Of a stretch of 19,349 nucleotides of DNA, positions 7,912-16,095 are shown piece after piece. The position numbers were made by a program, and so were the translations under genes. The notes under the pieces were generated by a model. That model did not search any database. It had not been told where the DNA came from and was given only the letters and a program-made list of their open reading frames with translations. Within the stretch, counting starts at the first letter, position 1; each line of letters opens with the position of its first letter. The stretch is from Rhodoferax sp. (GTDB lineage: Bacteria; Pseudomonadota; Gammaproteobacteria; Burkholderiales; Burkholderiaceae). Location of the stretch: the NCBI GenBank assembly GCA_028292075.1, contig JAQGNA010000197.1:1-19349 (forward strand), written 5' to 3'.

Positions 7912-9462
7912 ATGTTCCGTTCGTTGAGAAGTTCCACACTCTGTCTTGCCGCTGTCGGCATCCTCTCTGCGCTGCTGGTCGCGGGCCAAGCGTATTGGGG
8001 CCTCGAACGGCTCAACACCCTGGCCGGCGAGGCCTTCGTGGCCAAGGACGTGGTGGCCGACATCCTGCCGCCACCCATGTACCTGATCGAGATGCGCCTG
8101 GCGCTGTCGCAAGGCGCTGAGGGCAGCATGCCGGTGGCCGAGTTGCAGCGCCAGTTCGACCGGCTCGAAGGGGAATACCGCGAGCGCGTCGCCTACTGGC
8201 AGAAGCATCCGCCGTTCGGCCTTGAGCAGCACTTGCTGGGCCGGCAGCACGAGGGCGCGCTGCGCTTCATTACCGCGGCCCGCGCCGAAGTGGTGCAGCG
8301 CCTGACCGCGGGCGACGTGGCCGGGGCGCGCGAGCACCTGGCGGCGGTGCACGCGCTGTATCTCGAGCACCGCGCGGGCGTGGACGCCACCACCGCCGCG
8401 GGCAGCCGCTTTGCGGCCGAGGCCATGGCGTCGTTCGCCCACACCGGTGCGCACATCTCGGTGGTCTCGGCCTGGGTCGTCGCGGCGGCCCTGCTGCTGG
8501 TGCTGCTCGTCTCGCGCCCGGTGCTGCAAAGCCTGCGCTCGCCCATCGCCGATTGCAGCCAGCTGGCACGCGAGGTCGCGGGGGGCAATCTGCTGGTGGC
8601 CATCGAACAGACCCGGCAAGACGAGATCGGCGAACTCCAGGCGGCGCTGGCCGGCATGCAGGCGGCCCTGCGCCGCATGGTGGGCGAGGTGCGCGCCTCG
8701 TCGAACGGCATCCGCGAGGCCAGCGCCGAGGTGGCCAGCGGCGGCATGCACCTGAGCCAGCGCACCGAAGACACCGCCTCGAGCCTGCAGCAGGCCGCCG
8801 CCGCCATGGACGAACTGGCCGCCACGGTGAACCAGAACGCCGATTCGGCCCGCCACGCCAACCAGCTGGCGTCGTCGGCCGCCATGGTGGCGGCGCGCGG
8901 CGGCAGCATCGTGGCCCAGGTCGTGACCACCATGGCGGGCATCAACCAGAGTTCGCACCAGATCGTGGACATCATCGGCGTCATCAACGGCATCGCCTTC
9001 CAGACCAACATCCTGGCGCTGAACGCGGCCGTTGAAGCCGCGCGGGCCGGCGAGCAGGGCCGCGGCTTCGCCGTGGTGGCCAGCGAGGTGCGGCTGCTGG
9101 CCCACCGCAGCGCCGAGGCGGCCAAGGAGATCAAGGGCCTGATCGAAGCCAGCGTAGGCCGTGTCGAATCGGGGAGCCGGCTGGTCGAGGAAGCCGGCAG
9201 CACCATGACGGAGATCGTGGCCAGCGTGCAGAGCGTCAACCGCATCATCTCCGAGATCACCAACGCGGCGGCCGAACAGGGGGCCGGCATCGCCCAGGTG
9301 AACGGCGCGGTGAACCAGCTCGACCAGATGACCCAGGAAAACGCGGCCCTGGTGGAAGAAAGCGCCGCCGCGGCCGAAAACCTGAAACAGCAGGCCCTGC
9401 GCCTGGCGGGCATCGTGGGCGCTTTTCGGCTCGAAAGCCACGCCCAGCCTGCGTCGGCCTGA
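7912..9462 (+). CDS. methyl-accepting chemotaxis protein (transmembrane chemoreceptor)
   Basis: 516 aa from the ATG at 7912, chosen because it places the first membrane helix (about residues 8-30) right after a short basic N-terminus; AGGG lies seven bases upstream. A periplasmic region (about 31-182), predicted helical, follows; it may be a four-helix-bundle sensor, but its ligand cannot be read from sequence. The second membrane helix is at 183-203, HAMP at about 204-257, and the cytoplasmic signalling domain runs to the end. The signalling hairpin tip is canonical: [20 protein letters not shown], then [14 protein letters not shown]. The receptor relays ligand binding to CheA/CheW and the flagellar motor. 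There is no C-terminal NWETF-type pentapeptide for CheR tethering; the tail ends ESHAQPASA. It stands alone between dnaE and the methyltransferase, with no chemotaxis genes nearby. Confidence 0.93.
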   Translation: MFRSLRSSTLCLAAVGILSALLVAGQAYWGLERLNTLAGEAFVAKDVVADILPPPMYLIEMRLALSQGAEGSMPVAELQRQFDRLEGEYRERVAYWQKHPPFGLEQHLLGRQHEGALRFITAARAEVVQRLTAGDVAGAREHLAAVHALYLEHRAGVDATTAAGSRFAAEAMASFAHTGAHISVVSAWVVAAALLLVLLVSRPVLQSLRSPIADCSQLAREVAGGNLLVAIEQTRQDEIGELQAALAGMQAALRRMVGEVRASSNGIREASAEVASGGMHLSQRTEDTASSLQQAAAAMDELAATVNQNADSARHANQLASSAAMVAARGGSIVAQVVTTMAGINQSSHQIVDIIGVINGIAFQTNILALNAAVEAARAGEQGRGFAVVASEVRLLAHRSAEAAKEIKGLIEASVGRVESGSRLVEEAGSTMTEIVASVQSVNRIISEITNAAAEQGAGIAQVNGAVNQLDQMTQENAALVEESAAAAENLKQQALRLAGIVGAFRLESHAQPASA

Positions 9463-9510
9463 GCGGGGCGCCGTTCAACGCGGTTGGTGGCCGGCCAGAC
9501 CCGGCAGCGT

Positions 9511-10431
9511 TCAGTCCGGTGAGCGGTACACCAGCACCTTCAGCGACCGCTCTTCCGACACGTCGGCGAACACCGGCGGGTTTGCCACGCGCTCAACGAA
9601 GCGCATGTCGGGCACCAGCGCCTGCATCTGCTCCTGCAGGAACGCAACGCCAAGTTCCGGCGCGTTCAGGCACAGCAGCGCGTGGCCGCCGCGCTTCAGC
9701 AGATCGGGCAGGCGACGGATCAACCGCGCGTAATCCTTGTTGGCGACGAAACTGCCCTTCTGATAACTGGGCGGGTCGAGGATCACCAGGCCATAGGGTC
9801 CGCTGCGGGTGATCTTGCCCCAGGAGGTAAAGATGTCATGCGCCAGGAAGCTCGCACCCGAGGCCAGCCCGTTCAGCTGGTGGTTTTGCTGGCCGACCGC
9901 CATCGCGCCATGGCTCATGTCCACGTTCACCACCTGGCGCGCGCCGCCCAGGCCGGCCACCACCGAGAAGGCGCAGGTGTAGGCGAACAGGTTCAGCACC
10001 TTCAGCCCCGGGCGCGCCTCGGCATGTGCCCGCACCCAGCGCCGCCCTTCGGCCATGTCGAGGAACAGGCCGTGGTTCTGGCCCTTGTCCAGGTGCACGC
10101 GAAACCGGGCGCCCTGCTCCGTGACCACATGCGGCTCGGGCACGGCGCCGGCCAGCACGCGCGTGTCGCTGCGGCCTTCATGTCGGCACTGGAAGACCAG
10201 GTTCAGCGGCTGGCCGGATGCGATCTGCTCCCAGCGGGTGGAAAGGGCGGCCTGCAACAGCAAGAGCTCTTCGTCGGGCACCGGCTGGAAGCTGGTCAGC
10301 AGGCAGACCGGCGGGTAGACATCCAGCGCCCAGTGCGCGCAGCCCGGATGCAGGCCACCACGTCCATGGAAGACGCGCCGGGCGTCGGGGGAAAGGTCCA
10401 TCGTGGCGATGGCGTCGAGCAGGGCTTGCAT
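9511..10431 (-). CDS. class I SAM-dependent methyltransferase, RlmI/RlmK-like (COG1092-type)
   Basis: 306 aa from the ATG at 10431. The C-terminal half is a Rossmann methyltransferase: motif I LNLFAYTCAFSVVAGLGG (146-163) with the acidic residue after strand 2 at D171, and motif IV LDPPSYQKGSF (218-228). These resemble the 23S rRNA cytosine-5 methyltransferase RlmI and the m7G enzyme RlmK. The first 100 or so residues do not look like the PUA domain that opens RlmI (about 396 aa in E. coli), so the protein is shorter and RNA recognition may differ. Substrate and position are therefore not assignable. It is convergent with the chemoreceptor gene (48 bases apart) and divergent from trhO. An in-frame extension to 11103 overlaps trhO and was rejected. 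Confidence 0.8.
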   Translation of the reverse strand: MQALLDAIATMDLSPDARRVFHGRGGLHPGCAHWALDVYPPVCLLTSFQPVPDEELLLLQAALSTRWEQIASGQPLNLVFQCRHEGRSDTRVLAGAVPEPHVVTEQGARFRVHLDKGQNHGLFLDMAEGRRWVRAHAEARPGLKVLNLFAYTCAFSVVAGLGGARQVVNVDMSHGAMAVGQQNHQLNGLASGASFLAHDIFTSWGKITRSGPYGLVILDPPSYQKGSFVANKDYARLIRRLPDLLKRGGHALLCLNAPELGVAFLQEQMQALVPDMRFVERVANPPVFADVSEERSLKVLVYRSPD

Positions 10432-10488
10432 GGGCGGGCGTGGGAGATTGAATGGTGGTGGGAGCGGGAAGTGGGCGTCGCGGGTCGC

Positions 10489-10529
10489 GTGAAGCCCGGG
10501 TGAAGGGTGAAGCCCGGGTGAAGCCCGAG
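10489..10529. repeat. short tandem repeat in the methyltransferase-trhO divergent gap
   Basis: TGAAGCCCGGG (10490-10500), TGAAGGG (10501-10507), TGAAGCCCGGG (10508-10518) and TGAAGCCCGAG (10519-10529) are arrayed head to tail, so the spacing alternates 11, 7, 11. The array lies between the two divergent start codons, 41 bases before the trhO -10 box. It may be simple slippage or a multi-copy binding site; the sequence does not decide. Confidence 0.6.
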
Positions 10530-10569
10530 CGGCGAGTGTAGGCAGCGGCGGGGCCGTCCGCCGGCCTTC

Positions 10570-10575
10570 TAAAAT
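10570..10575 (+). promoter_or_regulatory. TAAAAT -10 box directly before trhO
   Basis: TAAAAT is followed by six bases (CGCAGG) and then the GTG start of trhO, the same spacing as at dnaE. Transcription would begin at the start codon, giving a leaderless mRNA. No -35-like hexamer is visible at the normal distance. Confidence 0.5.
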
Positions 10576-10581
10576 CGCAGG

Positions 10582-11361
10582 GTGAACGCCATCCTCAACA
10601 TCTCCGCCTACAAGTTCGTCCCGTTGACCGACACCGAAGCCTTGCGTGAACGCCTGGCCGAGCATGCAGCCGCGCTGCAGCTCAAGGGCACGGTCCTGAT
10701 TGCCCCCGAAGGCATCAACCTTTTTTTGGCCGCGCCGGCCGAGGCCATCCAGACTTTTGTGGCCGCGCTGCGCGAGGACGCCCGCTTCGCCGACCTGGCA
10801 CCGAAGGAAAGCTGGTCGCCGACCCAGCCGTTCCGCAAGATGCTGGTGAAGGTCAAGCGCGAGATCATCCGCATGGACCATCCCGCGATCCAGCCCGATT
10901 TCACGAGCGCCGACGGCCGCGCGCCGGCCGTGCCGCCGGCCACGCTGAGGCGCTGGCTCGACCAGGGGCACGACGACGAAGGTCACCCGGTGGTGACGCT
11001 CGACACGCGCAACGCCTTCGAAGTGGACCACGGCACGTTCGAAGGTGCGATCGACTGGCGCATCGAGAAGTTCAGCGAGTTCCCGGCCGCGCTGCAGGCC
11101 CACAAGGACGAGCTTGCCGGCAAGACGGTGGTGAGCTTCTGCACCGGCGGCATCCGCTGCGAAAAGGCCGCGATCCTGATGCGCGAGGTCGGGCTAGACC
11201 ACGTCTACCAGCTCGAAGGCGGAATCCTGAAATACTTCGAGGAGACCGACGGCGCCCATTACCGCGGCGACTGCTTCGTCTTCGACGAACGGCGCACGCT
11301 GGGTGCCGACCTGGCAACCACGGGTGCCCCCGCCGCACCGTCCACAGAACAACAGGGTTGA
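10582..11361 (+). CDS. trhO: tRNA uridine(34) hydroxylase TrhO (YceA family, rhodanese fold)
   Basis: TrhO performs oxygen-dependent hydroxylation of U34 in certain tRNA anticodons, the first step to 5-methoxy- or carboxymethoxyuridine. 259 aa. The N-terminal ferredoxin-like domain opens with [15 protein letters not shown] and contains the family stretch [18 protein letters not shown] (34-51). The rhodanese domain (about 120-225) has [17 protein letters not shown] and the active-site loop [11 protein letters not shown], with the catalytic cysteine at C187 and a second at C193. [13 protein letters not shown] (226-238) is also typical. The GTG start is supported by the family N-terminus beginning here. 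The protein lacks the long C-terminal tail of the E. coli enzyme (about 350 aa). The MFS transporter ATG begins two bases after the TGA, so the two are cotranscribed and probably translationally coupled. Confidence 0.92.
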   Translation: MNAILNISAYKFVPLTDTEALRERLAEHAAALQLKGTVLIAPEGINLFLAAPAEAIQTFVAALREDARFADLAPKESWSPTQPFRKMLVKVKREIIRMDHPAIQPDFTSADGRAPAVPPATLRRWLDQGHDDEGHPVVTLDTRNAFEVDHGTFEGAIDWRIEKFSEFPAALQAHKDELAGKTVVSFCTGGIRCEKAAILMREVGLDHVYQLEGGILKYFEETDGAHYRGDCFVFDERRTLGADLATTGAPAAPSTEQQG

Positions 11362-11363
11362 AC

Positions 11364-12701
11364 ATGCCATCGGCACCACCAGACCACGCCGCAGGTGCAT
11401 CGCCTGCATCGCCTACCGTCGCCGGCACACCCGGCACACCCGGCTCATCCGCCGCGCCTTCAACCAAATTCACCGGCTACCAGAAGTTCGTCGCCGGCCT
11501 GCTCGCCTTCCTGCAGTTCGCGGTGATCCTGGACTTCATGATCATGTCGCCCCTGGGCGTGATGATCATGCCGGCGTTGCAGATCACGCCACGGCAGTTT
11601 GGCCTGGTCGTCTCGGCCTATGCCTTTGCCGCTGGCGCATCCGGCCTGTTGATGGCCGGCTTTGCCGACCGCTTCGACCGCAAGCGCCTGTTGCTGTTCT
11701 TCTACACCGGCTTCGTGCTGTCGACGCTGTGGTGCGGCCTCGCGCCCAGCTTCGAGATGTTGCTGGCCGCGCGCATCGTCACCGGCATCTTCGGCGGCGT
11801 GATCGGCTCGGTGGTGTTGGCCATTGCCACCGACCTGTTCGCGCCGCAGTTGCGGGGCCGCGTGATGGGCATCGTCCAGACCGCCTTCGCCGCCAGTCAG
11901 GTGCTGGGCCTGCCCACCGGGCTTTACCTGTCGAACCATTGGGGCTGGCACATGCCCTTCGTGGCGATGGCGGCCTTCGGCGCGGTAGGCGGCCTTGTCA
12001 TCGCGTGGCGCATGAAGCCGGTGGCCGACCACCTCAAGGCACGGCAGGAAAAGAGCGCCTTCAAGCACCTGGTGCACACCGTGGCCGAGCCGCGCTACCT
12101 CACGGCCTTCGCCACCACGGCGCTGCTCACCACCGGCGGCTTCATGCTGATGCCGTTCAGCAGCGCGTTCACGGTCAACAACCTCGGCATCCCCCTCACC
12201 CACCTGCCAACCATCTACCTCATCACCGGCATGTGCACCATCTTCGTCGGGCCGCTGGTGGGCCGGGCGGCCGACGCCTGGGGCAAGCTGCCGGTGTTCC
12301 TGGCGGGTAGCGCGCTCACCATCATCATGGTGACCATCTACACCCACCTGCACGATGTGTCGCTGCCGGTGGTGGTGCTGGTCAACGTGGTGATGTTCGT
12401 TGGCATCTTCTCGCGGATCATTCCGTTCCAGGCGCTCGTCAGCTCGGTGCCCGACGCCACGCAGCGTGGCTCGTTCAATGCGATCAGTGCCGCCACGCAA
12501 CAACTGTCGGGCGGCCTGGCCTCGCTGGTGGCGGGGCACATCGTCTCGGTCGGCGAGGACGGCAAGCTGCAAAACTTCGCCGTGGTGGGCTATGTGGTAA
12601 TCGGCACGACGCTGGTCGCGGGCTTCCTGGTCGCAAAGGTGCAGAAGGGCATTCGCGAACGCACGCTCGCCACGCCGGCCGCCGGCGCACCAGCGGCCTG
12701 A
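11364..12701 (+). CDS. major facilitator superfamily transporter, drug/arabinose-efflux-like
   Basis: 445 aa from the ATG at 11364, with AGGG six bases upstream inside the end of trhO; a TTG at 11358 is a less likely start. The first 36 residues are hydrophilic and rich in Pro, Ala, Ser and Gly. About twelve hydrophobic segments follow, the first being FVAGLLAFLQFAVILDFMIM. The loop between helices 2 and 3 carries the MFS motif A, GFADRFDRKR (99-108), and a second copy-like stretch GRAADAWGKLP lies in the C-terminal half. This pattern fits proton-coupled exporters of the 12-helix DHA type. The substrate is unknown. Coupling to trhO is by layout; I know of no shared pathway. It converges on the downstream pirin gene with only 12 bases between the stops and no obvious terminator. 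Confidence 0.85.
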   Translation: MPSAPPDHAAGASPASPTVAGTPGTPGSSAAPSTKFTGYQKFVAGLLAFLQFAVILDFMIMSPLGVMIMPALQITPRQFGLVVSAYAFAAGASGLLMAGFADRFDRKRLLLFFYTGFVLSTLWCGLAPSFEMLLAARIVTGIFGGVIGSVVLAIATDLFAPQLRGRVMGIVQTAFAASQVLGLPTGLYLSNHWGWHMPFVAMAAFGAVGGLVIAWRMKPVADHLKARQEKSAFKHLVHTVAEPRYLTAFATTALLTTGGFMLMPFSSAFTVNNLGIPLTHLPTIYLITGMCTIFVGPLVGRAADAWGKLPVFLAGSALTIIMVTIYTHLHDVSLPVVVLVNVVMFVGIFSRIIPFQALVSSVPDATQRGSFNAISAATQQLSGGLASLVAGHIVSVGEDGKLQNFAVVGYVVIGTTLVAGFLVAKVQKGIRERTLATPAAGAPAA

Positions 12702-12713
12702 AGCCAGCGACAC

Positions 12714-13595
12714 CTAGGCAAGCGGCTTGCGCTCGGGCAGCGGAATGAATTCCGTCTCGCCCGGTACCTGGCCCATGGTCTGGGCCAGCCAGTCGTCGCC
12801 GGCCTGCGCGATGCGTTCCTTGCGGCTCGACACGAAGTTCCACGACATGAAGCGGTGCCCGTCGAGCGGCTCGCCGCCCAGCACCATGAGCCGCACGGGG
12901 CCGTCGGCCACGATGAGGCTGTCTTCACCCGGTGACAGCAGCGCCAGGGTGTGGGCCGGCAAGGCCGCGCCATCGACTGTGACGTCCCCGTTCACTGCGT
13001 AGACGCCGAGCTCGGCCGCCAGCGGCGGCAGCACGAAACGGCCACCGGCTGGCAATTGCACATCGAGGTACAGCGTCTGTGCAAACGTGGTCACCGGCGA
13101 GGCCTGGCCGAACGCGCTGCCGATGAGCACGCGCACCTGCGCGTCACCCAGGCTCAGCACCGGAATCTCAGCGGCCGGCGTGTGCTCGAAGCGCGGCTCC
13201 ACCTCTTCGGCCGCCACCGGAAGCGCGGCCCAGAGCTGGATGCCGTGGTTCACATAGTCCACGTCGGCCAGGTGCGGCGGCCGGCGCTCGGAGTGCACGA
13301 TGCCGCGCCCTGCCGTCATCCAGTTGATGGCGCCGGGCTCGATCTGCTGCACCGAGCCGAGGCTGTCGCGGTGCAGAATCGCGCCGTCGAACAAATAGGT
13401 GATGGTGGCCAGGCCGATGTGCGGATGCGGGCGCACGTCGTACTGGTCGGCGGGGTGCACGGTGACGGGGCCGAAGTGGTCGAAGAAGATGAACGGGCCC
13501 ACGGCCTGCTTCTTTGCCGAAGGCAGCAGCCTGCGTACGACGAAGCCGCCGCCCAGGTCCTTGTCATGCCCCGTGAGTTGTGCCGCGATGGCCAT
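12714..13595 (-). CDS. pirin family protein, long form (pirin1)
   Basis: 293 aa with two cupin domains. The N-terminal cupin carries the pirin metal site: H57 and H59 in VRPHPHIG, H101 and E103 in IVHSERR, the same positions as in human pirin. GPFIFFDHFGP (33-43) is a pirin signature, and the C-terminal cupin ends with SWNFVSSRKERIAQA, a typical pirin tail. Bacterial pirins bind iron. Some oxidise quercetin and others bind metabolic enzymes; the role here is not known. The ATG at 13595 has an ideal AAGGAG seven bases upstream. It is the last gene of the five-gene minus-strand redox cluster, 110 bases after the OsmC gene. That gap shows no clear promoter, only a repeated TCGGTG near 13615-13635. 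Confidence 0.9.
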   Translation of the reverse strand: MAIAAQLTGHDKDLGGGFVVRRLLPSAKKQAVGPFIFFDHFGPVTVHPADQYDVRPHPHIGLATITYLFDGAILHRDSLGSVQQIEPGAINWMTAGRGIVHSERRPPHLADVDYVNHGIQLWAALPVAAEEVEPRFEHTPAAEIPVLSLGDAQVRVLIGSAFGQASPVTTFAQTLYLDVQLPAGGRFVLPPLAAELGVYAVNGDVTVDGAALPAHTLALLSPGEDSLIVADGPVRLMVLGGEPLDGHRFMSWNFVSSRKERIAQAGDDWLAQTMGQVPGETEFIPLPERKPLA

Positions 13596-13705
13596 GGCTG
13601 CTCCTTGTCTTCAGTCGGTGAATTCAATCGGTGGTCGGGATGGTTGAGGCGATTGGACCACGCCCCGCGCAGGTCGCGGGCTCGACACCCGGCGCCCGGC
13701 ACGCT

Positions 13706-14116
13706 TCAGGCCGCGCGCTCGACCTGGGTGCTGATTTCGGTGGTGACCGCGGTCATGAGCTTGTGGACCGGGCACTTCTGCGCCACGGCGGAGAGCTCCC
13801 GCAGTTGCGCGTCGGTCAGTTCTCCGCTGATGCGCAGCCGCGTGGCCAGGCGGTAGACGCCCTTGCGCTCGTCCTGGTCGTCGCGCTCGACCACGGTGTG
13901 GATGTCGGTGACGGGAATGCCCTTGCGGCGCGCATACCACATCACGGTGAGGGCCTTGCAGGCGCCAAGCGAGGCGTCGTACAGGTCGTGCGGGCTGGGG
14001 CCGGCGTCCTGGCCGCCTTCGGCCTCGCTGACGTCGGTGGTCAGCGCATGGGCGCCGATCTGGAGCGATTGCGCCAACGGACCGCGTCCGTCGGCATGGT
14101 GAAGTTCGATGGCCAT
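13706..14116 (-). CDS. OsmC/Ohr-family thiol peroxidase-like protein
   Basis: 136 aa, the normal size. The two conserved cysteines are present: C53 in LGACKALTVMWYARRKG and C115 in AQKCPVHKLM. In OsmC and Ohr these form the peroxidatic/resolving pair that reduces organic hydroperoxides. PSPHDLYDASLGAC is also a family signature. The sequence is closer to the generic OsmC (YhfA-like) type than to Ohr, so hydroperoxide activity is probable but not proven. The ATG at 14116 has AAAGG seven bases upstream, and that motif lies inside a small hairpin (see the entry at 14124-14160). It sits 55 bases after the flavodoxin-family gene on the same strand, consistent with cotranscription in an oxidative or electrophile stress operon. 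Confidence 0.88.
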   Translation of the reverse strand: MAIELHHADGRGPLAQSLQIGAHALTTDVSEAEGGQDAGPSPHDLYDASLGACKALTVMWYARRKGIPVTDIHTVVERDDQDERKGVYRLATRLRISGELTDAQLRELSAVAQKCPVHKLMTAVTTEISTQVERAA

Positions 14117-14123
14117 GGCGTAA

Positions 14124-14160
14124 CCTTTCGGAAGGGTTCGCCAGGGCCGTCCCGGCGAAC
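14124..14160 (-). promoter_or_regulatory. double hairpin over the osmC ribosome binding site
   Basis: Two hairpins abut. GTTCGCC (14136-14142) pairs perfectly with GGCGAAC (14154-14160); inside, GGG pairs with CCC across a tetraloop with one bulged base, giving about ten pairs. Next, CCTT (14124-14127) pairs with AAGG (14132-14135) over a tetraloop. On the mRNA the second hairpin contains the AAAGG ribosome binding site of the OsmC gene. There is no U-tract, so this looks like control of translation or RNA processing rather than termination. Confidence 0.4.
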
Positions 14161-14171
14161 CGGTGGGGAGC

Positions 14172-14726
14172 TTAACCCTTGAAGCGGGCGGTCAGCTTGG
14201 CGACGCGTTCGCCGTAGAGCCTGGCGGTCTGCAGGTCGCCCTGCGACATCTCGGCAGCGCTGGCGTCCGACGGCGACTGCACCAGCACCCCGACGGAGCC
14301 GCCGAGGTTGTTGACGTCGTTGCGGGTGGCGGCCTTCGTGTTGGCCGGCATGAGGCCAAGGCTGATCCAGATGCCACCGTGCTGCGAGGCCAGCGTCTGC
14401 AGGTACACCAGAGTGACCTGTTTGTCTCCGCTGAAGCTGGCGCTGTTGGTGAAGCCGCCGAAGATCTTGTCCTTCCAGGCGCTGGTGAACCAGGCCTTGC
14501 TGCTCGCGTCGGCAAATTTCTTGAACTGCCAGCTTGGGCCGCCCATGTAGGTGGGCGTGCCGAAGATGATGGCGTCGGCTTCGTTCAGCGTGGTCCAGCC
14601 GGCCTCGGGCAGGTTGCCGTCGGCGTCGATGGTGACAAGCTCGGCACCGGCGCCTTCGGCAACGGATTGCGCCACGCGCAGGGTATGGCCGTAGCCGGAA
14701 TGAAAGACAAATGCAATCTTGGACAT
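14172..14726 (-). CDS. flavodoxin-family NAD(P)H-dependent oxidoreductase (WrbA-like quinone reductase)
   Basis: 184 aa. The N-terminus MSKIAFVFHSGYGHTLRVA contains the FMN phosphate-binding loop (HSGYGHT, 9-15). GTPTYMGGPSWQFKKF (56-71) is the flavin-contacting segment equivalent to GTPTRFG in WrbA. The protein is slightly shorter than WrbA (about 198 aa). Relatives reduce quinones by two electrons and so avoid semiquinone radicals. NADH versus NADPH preference cannot be read here. The ATG at 14726 has AAAGGAA six bases upstream. It lies 36 bases after doxX and 55 before the OsmC gene. Pairing with a DoxX membrane protein and two pirins fits quinone or electrophile detoxification; this is inferred from context. 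Confidence 0.87.
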   Translation of the reverse strand: MSKIAFVFHSGYGHTLRVAQSVAEGAGAELVTIDADGNLPEAGWTTLNEADAIIFGTPTYMGGPSWQFKKFADASSKAWFTSAWKDKIFGGFTNSASFSGDKQVTLVYLQTLASQHGGIWISLGLMPANTKAATRNDVNNLGGSVGVLVQSPSDASAAEMSQGDLQTARLYGERVAKLTARFKG

Positions 14727-14762
14727 GAGAATTCCTTTGAAGGGAGAAAGGGGAACGCGTTG

Positions 14763-15185
14763 TTATTTCTTGTCGACGCTGAAACGGCCGGCACCGAAGG
14801 CGGCAAAGGCGAGCATGCCGCCGGCAATGGCGAGGTTCTTGTAGAAGTTCATCTGGTTCGACATGACCTTGTCGGCGGGCATGGACCAGTAGTTGTGGAA
14901 GAACACGGCGGTGGCCACGGTGAACAGCGCCATGATCAGCGCGACCGGACGCGTCTTGAAGCCGACGAGCAGCATCAGGCCAAGCACAAGCTCGACCACC
15001 ACAGCGATCACCGCGCCGACCTGCGGCAATGGCAGGCCGATCGACCCGATGTAGCTCACTGTGCCGGCAAAGCCCATGAGCTTGCCGTAGCCGGCGGGAA
15101 TGAACAGCAGTGCGATCAGCACACGGCCGACCAGCGCCAGGGTGTCTTGTGCCGGGGTGGAAATTTGGTGGTTGTTGGATGACAT
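14763..15185 (-). CDS. DoxX family membrane protein
   Basis: 140 aa from the ATG at 15185, which has AGGAGT eight bases upstream; an in-frame start at 15236 lies in the structured leader and was not chosen. Four hydrophobic helices are visible, roughly 16-33, 50-73, 78-96 and 110-128. The stretches FIPAGYGKLMGF (28-39) and FFHNYW (95-100) are typical of the DoxX/YphA group. DoxX proteins are small inner-membrane proteins often found with redox enzymes; the name comes from a thiosulfate:quinone oxidoreductase subunit of Acidianus. A mycobacterial DoxX works with superoxide dismutase and a thiosulfate sulfurtransferase. No catalytic residue is defined, so function here rests on the neighbours. 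Two hairpins precede it (see 15220-15272). Confidence 0.87.
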   Translation of the reverse strand: MSSNNHQISTPAQDTLALVGRVLIALLFIPAGYGKLMGFAGTVSYIGSIGLPLPQVGAVIAVVVELVLGLMLLVGFKTRPVALIMALFTVATAVFFHNYWSMPADKVMSNQMNFYKNLAIAGGMLAFAAFGAGRFSVDKK

Positions 15186-15219
15186 TGAAAATACTCCTGA
15201 AGGAAAAGAAAACCTGAAA

Positions 15220-15234
15220 GTCTGCAGCGCAGAC
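15220..15234 (-). terminator. second hairpin in the pirin2-doxX gap
   Basis: GTCTGC-AGC-GCAGAC is a perfect six-pair stem with a three-base loop. On the minus-strand transcript it is followed by TTTCAGGTTTTCTTTT, an interrupted U-rich tract. It stands eight bases beyond the U-tract stem of the first hairpin and ahead of the doxX ribosome binding site. It could back up the first terminator or protect the downstream 5' end. Confidence 0.4.
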
Positions 15235-15238
15235 AACG

Positions 15239-15272
15239 AAAACCGGTCGGCAACCTTGCGATCGCCGACCGG
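15239..15272 (-). terminator. intrinsic terminator or attenuator directly after pirin2
   Basis: CCGGTCGGC (15243-15251) and GCCGACCGG (15264-15272) form a perfect nine-pair stem with a 12-base loop. On the minus strand the stem begins eight bases after the pirin2 TAA and is followed at once by TTTTCGTTGT. This is a convincing Rho-independent terminator. No good promoter is visible between it and doxX, so the downstream genes probably depend on partial readthrough. Confidence 0.75.
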
Positions 15273-15280
15273 CCATGACC

Positions 15281-15982
<702 letters not shown>

Positions 15983-16002
15983 GTTCAAACTCCTGTCTGC
16001 TC

Positions 16003-16020
16003 GGACTCGGCATCGAGTCC
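16003..16020 (-). promoter_or_regulatory. hairpin in the pirin2 leader
   Basis: GGACTCG-GCAT-CGAGTCC is a perfect seven-pair stem with a four-base loop. It lies between the predicted pirin2 transcription start (near 16050) and its AGGAGT ribosome binding site, ending 20 bases before the ATG. No U-tract follows. It may stabilise the 5' end or affect initiation. Confidence 0.4.
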
Positions 16021-16056
16021 TGGGTTGTGGACCCATCGGGTGAGTCCATGGGTTGA

Positions 16057-16062
16057 ACTTTA
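16057..16062 (-). promoter_or_regulatory. probable -10 box of the pirin2 promoter
   Basis: The minus strand reads TAAAGT (five of six matches to TATAAT if the third and fifth positions are relaxed, strictly four). No -35 hexamer lies 17 bases upstream, as expected for an activator-dependent promoter. Transcription would start near 16050, which places the palindrome at 16107-16121 at about -64. Confidence 0.4.
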
Positions 16063-16095
16063 GGCCCCGCCACCCCATCGGCGGTGCTGCTGGTT

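Noticed and set aside
7849..9441. 530- and 406-codon minus-strand frames opposite the chemoreceptor gene
   Set aside because: Shadows of a well-supported chemoreceptor gene, with biased composition and no domain signature.
10432..11103. N-terminal extension of the methyltransferase across trhO
   Set aside because: The extra 224 residues are antisense to trhO and look unlike any methyltransferase domain; the ATG at 10431 is the plausible start.
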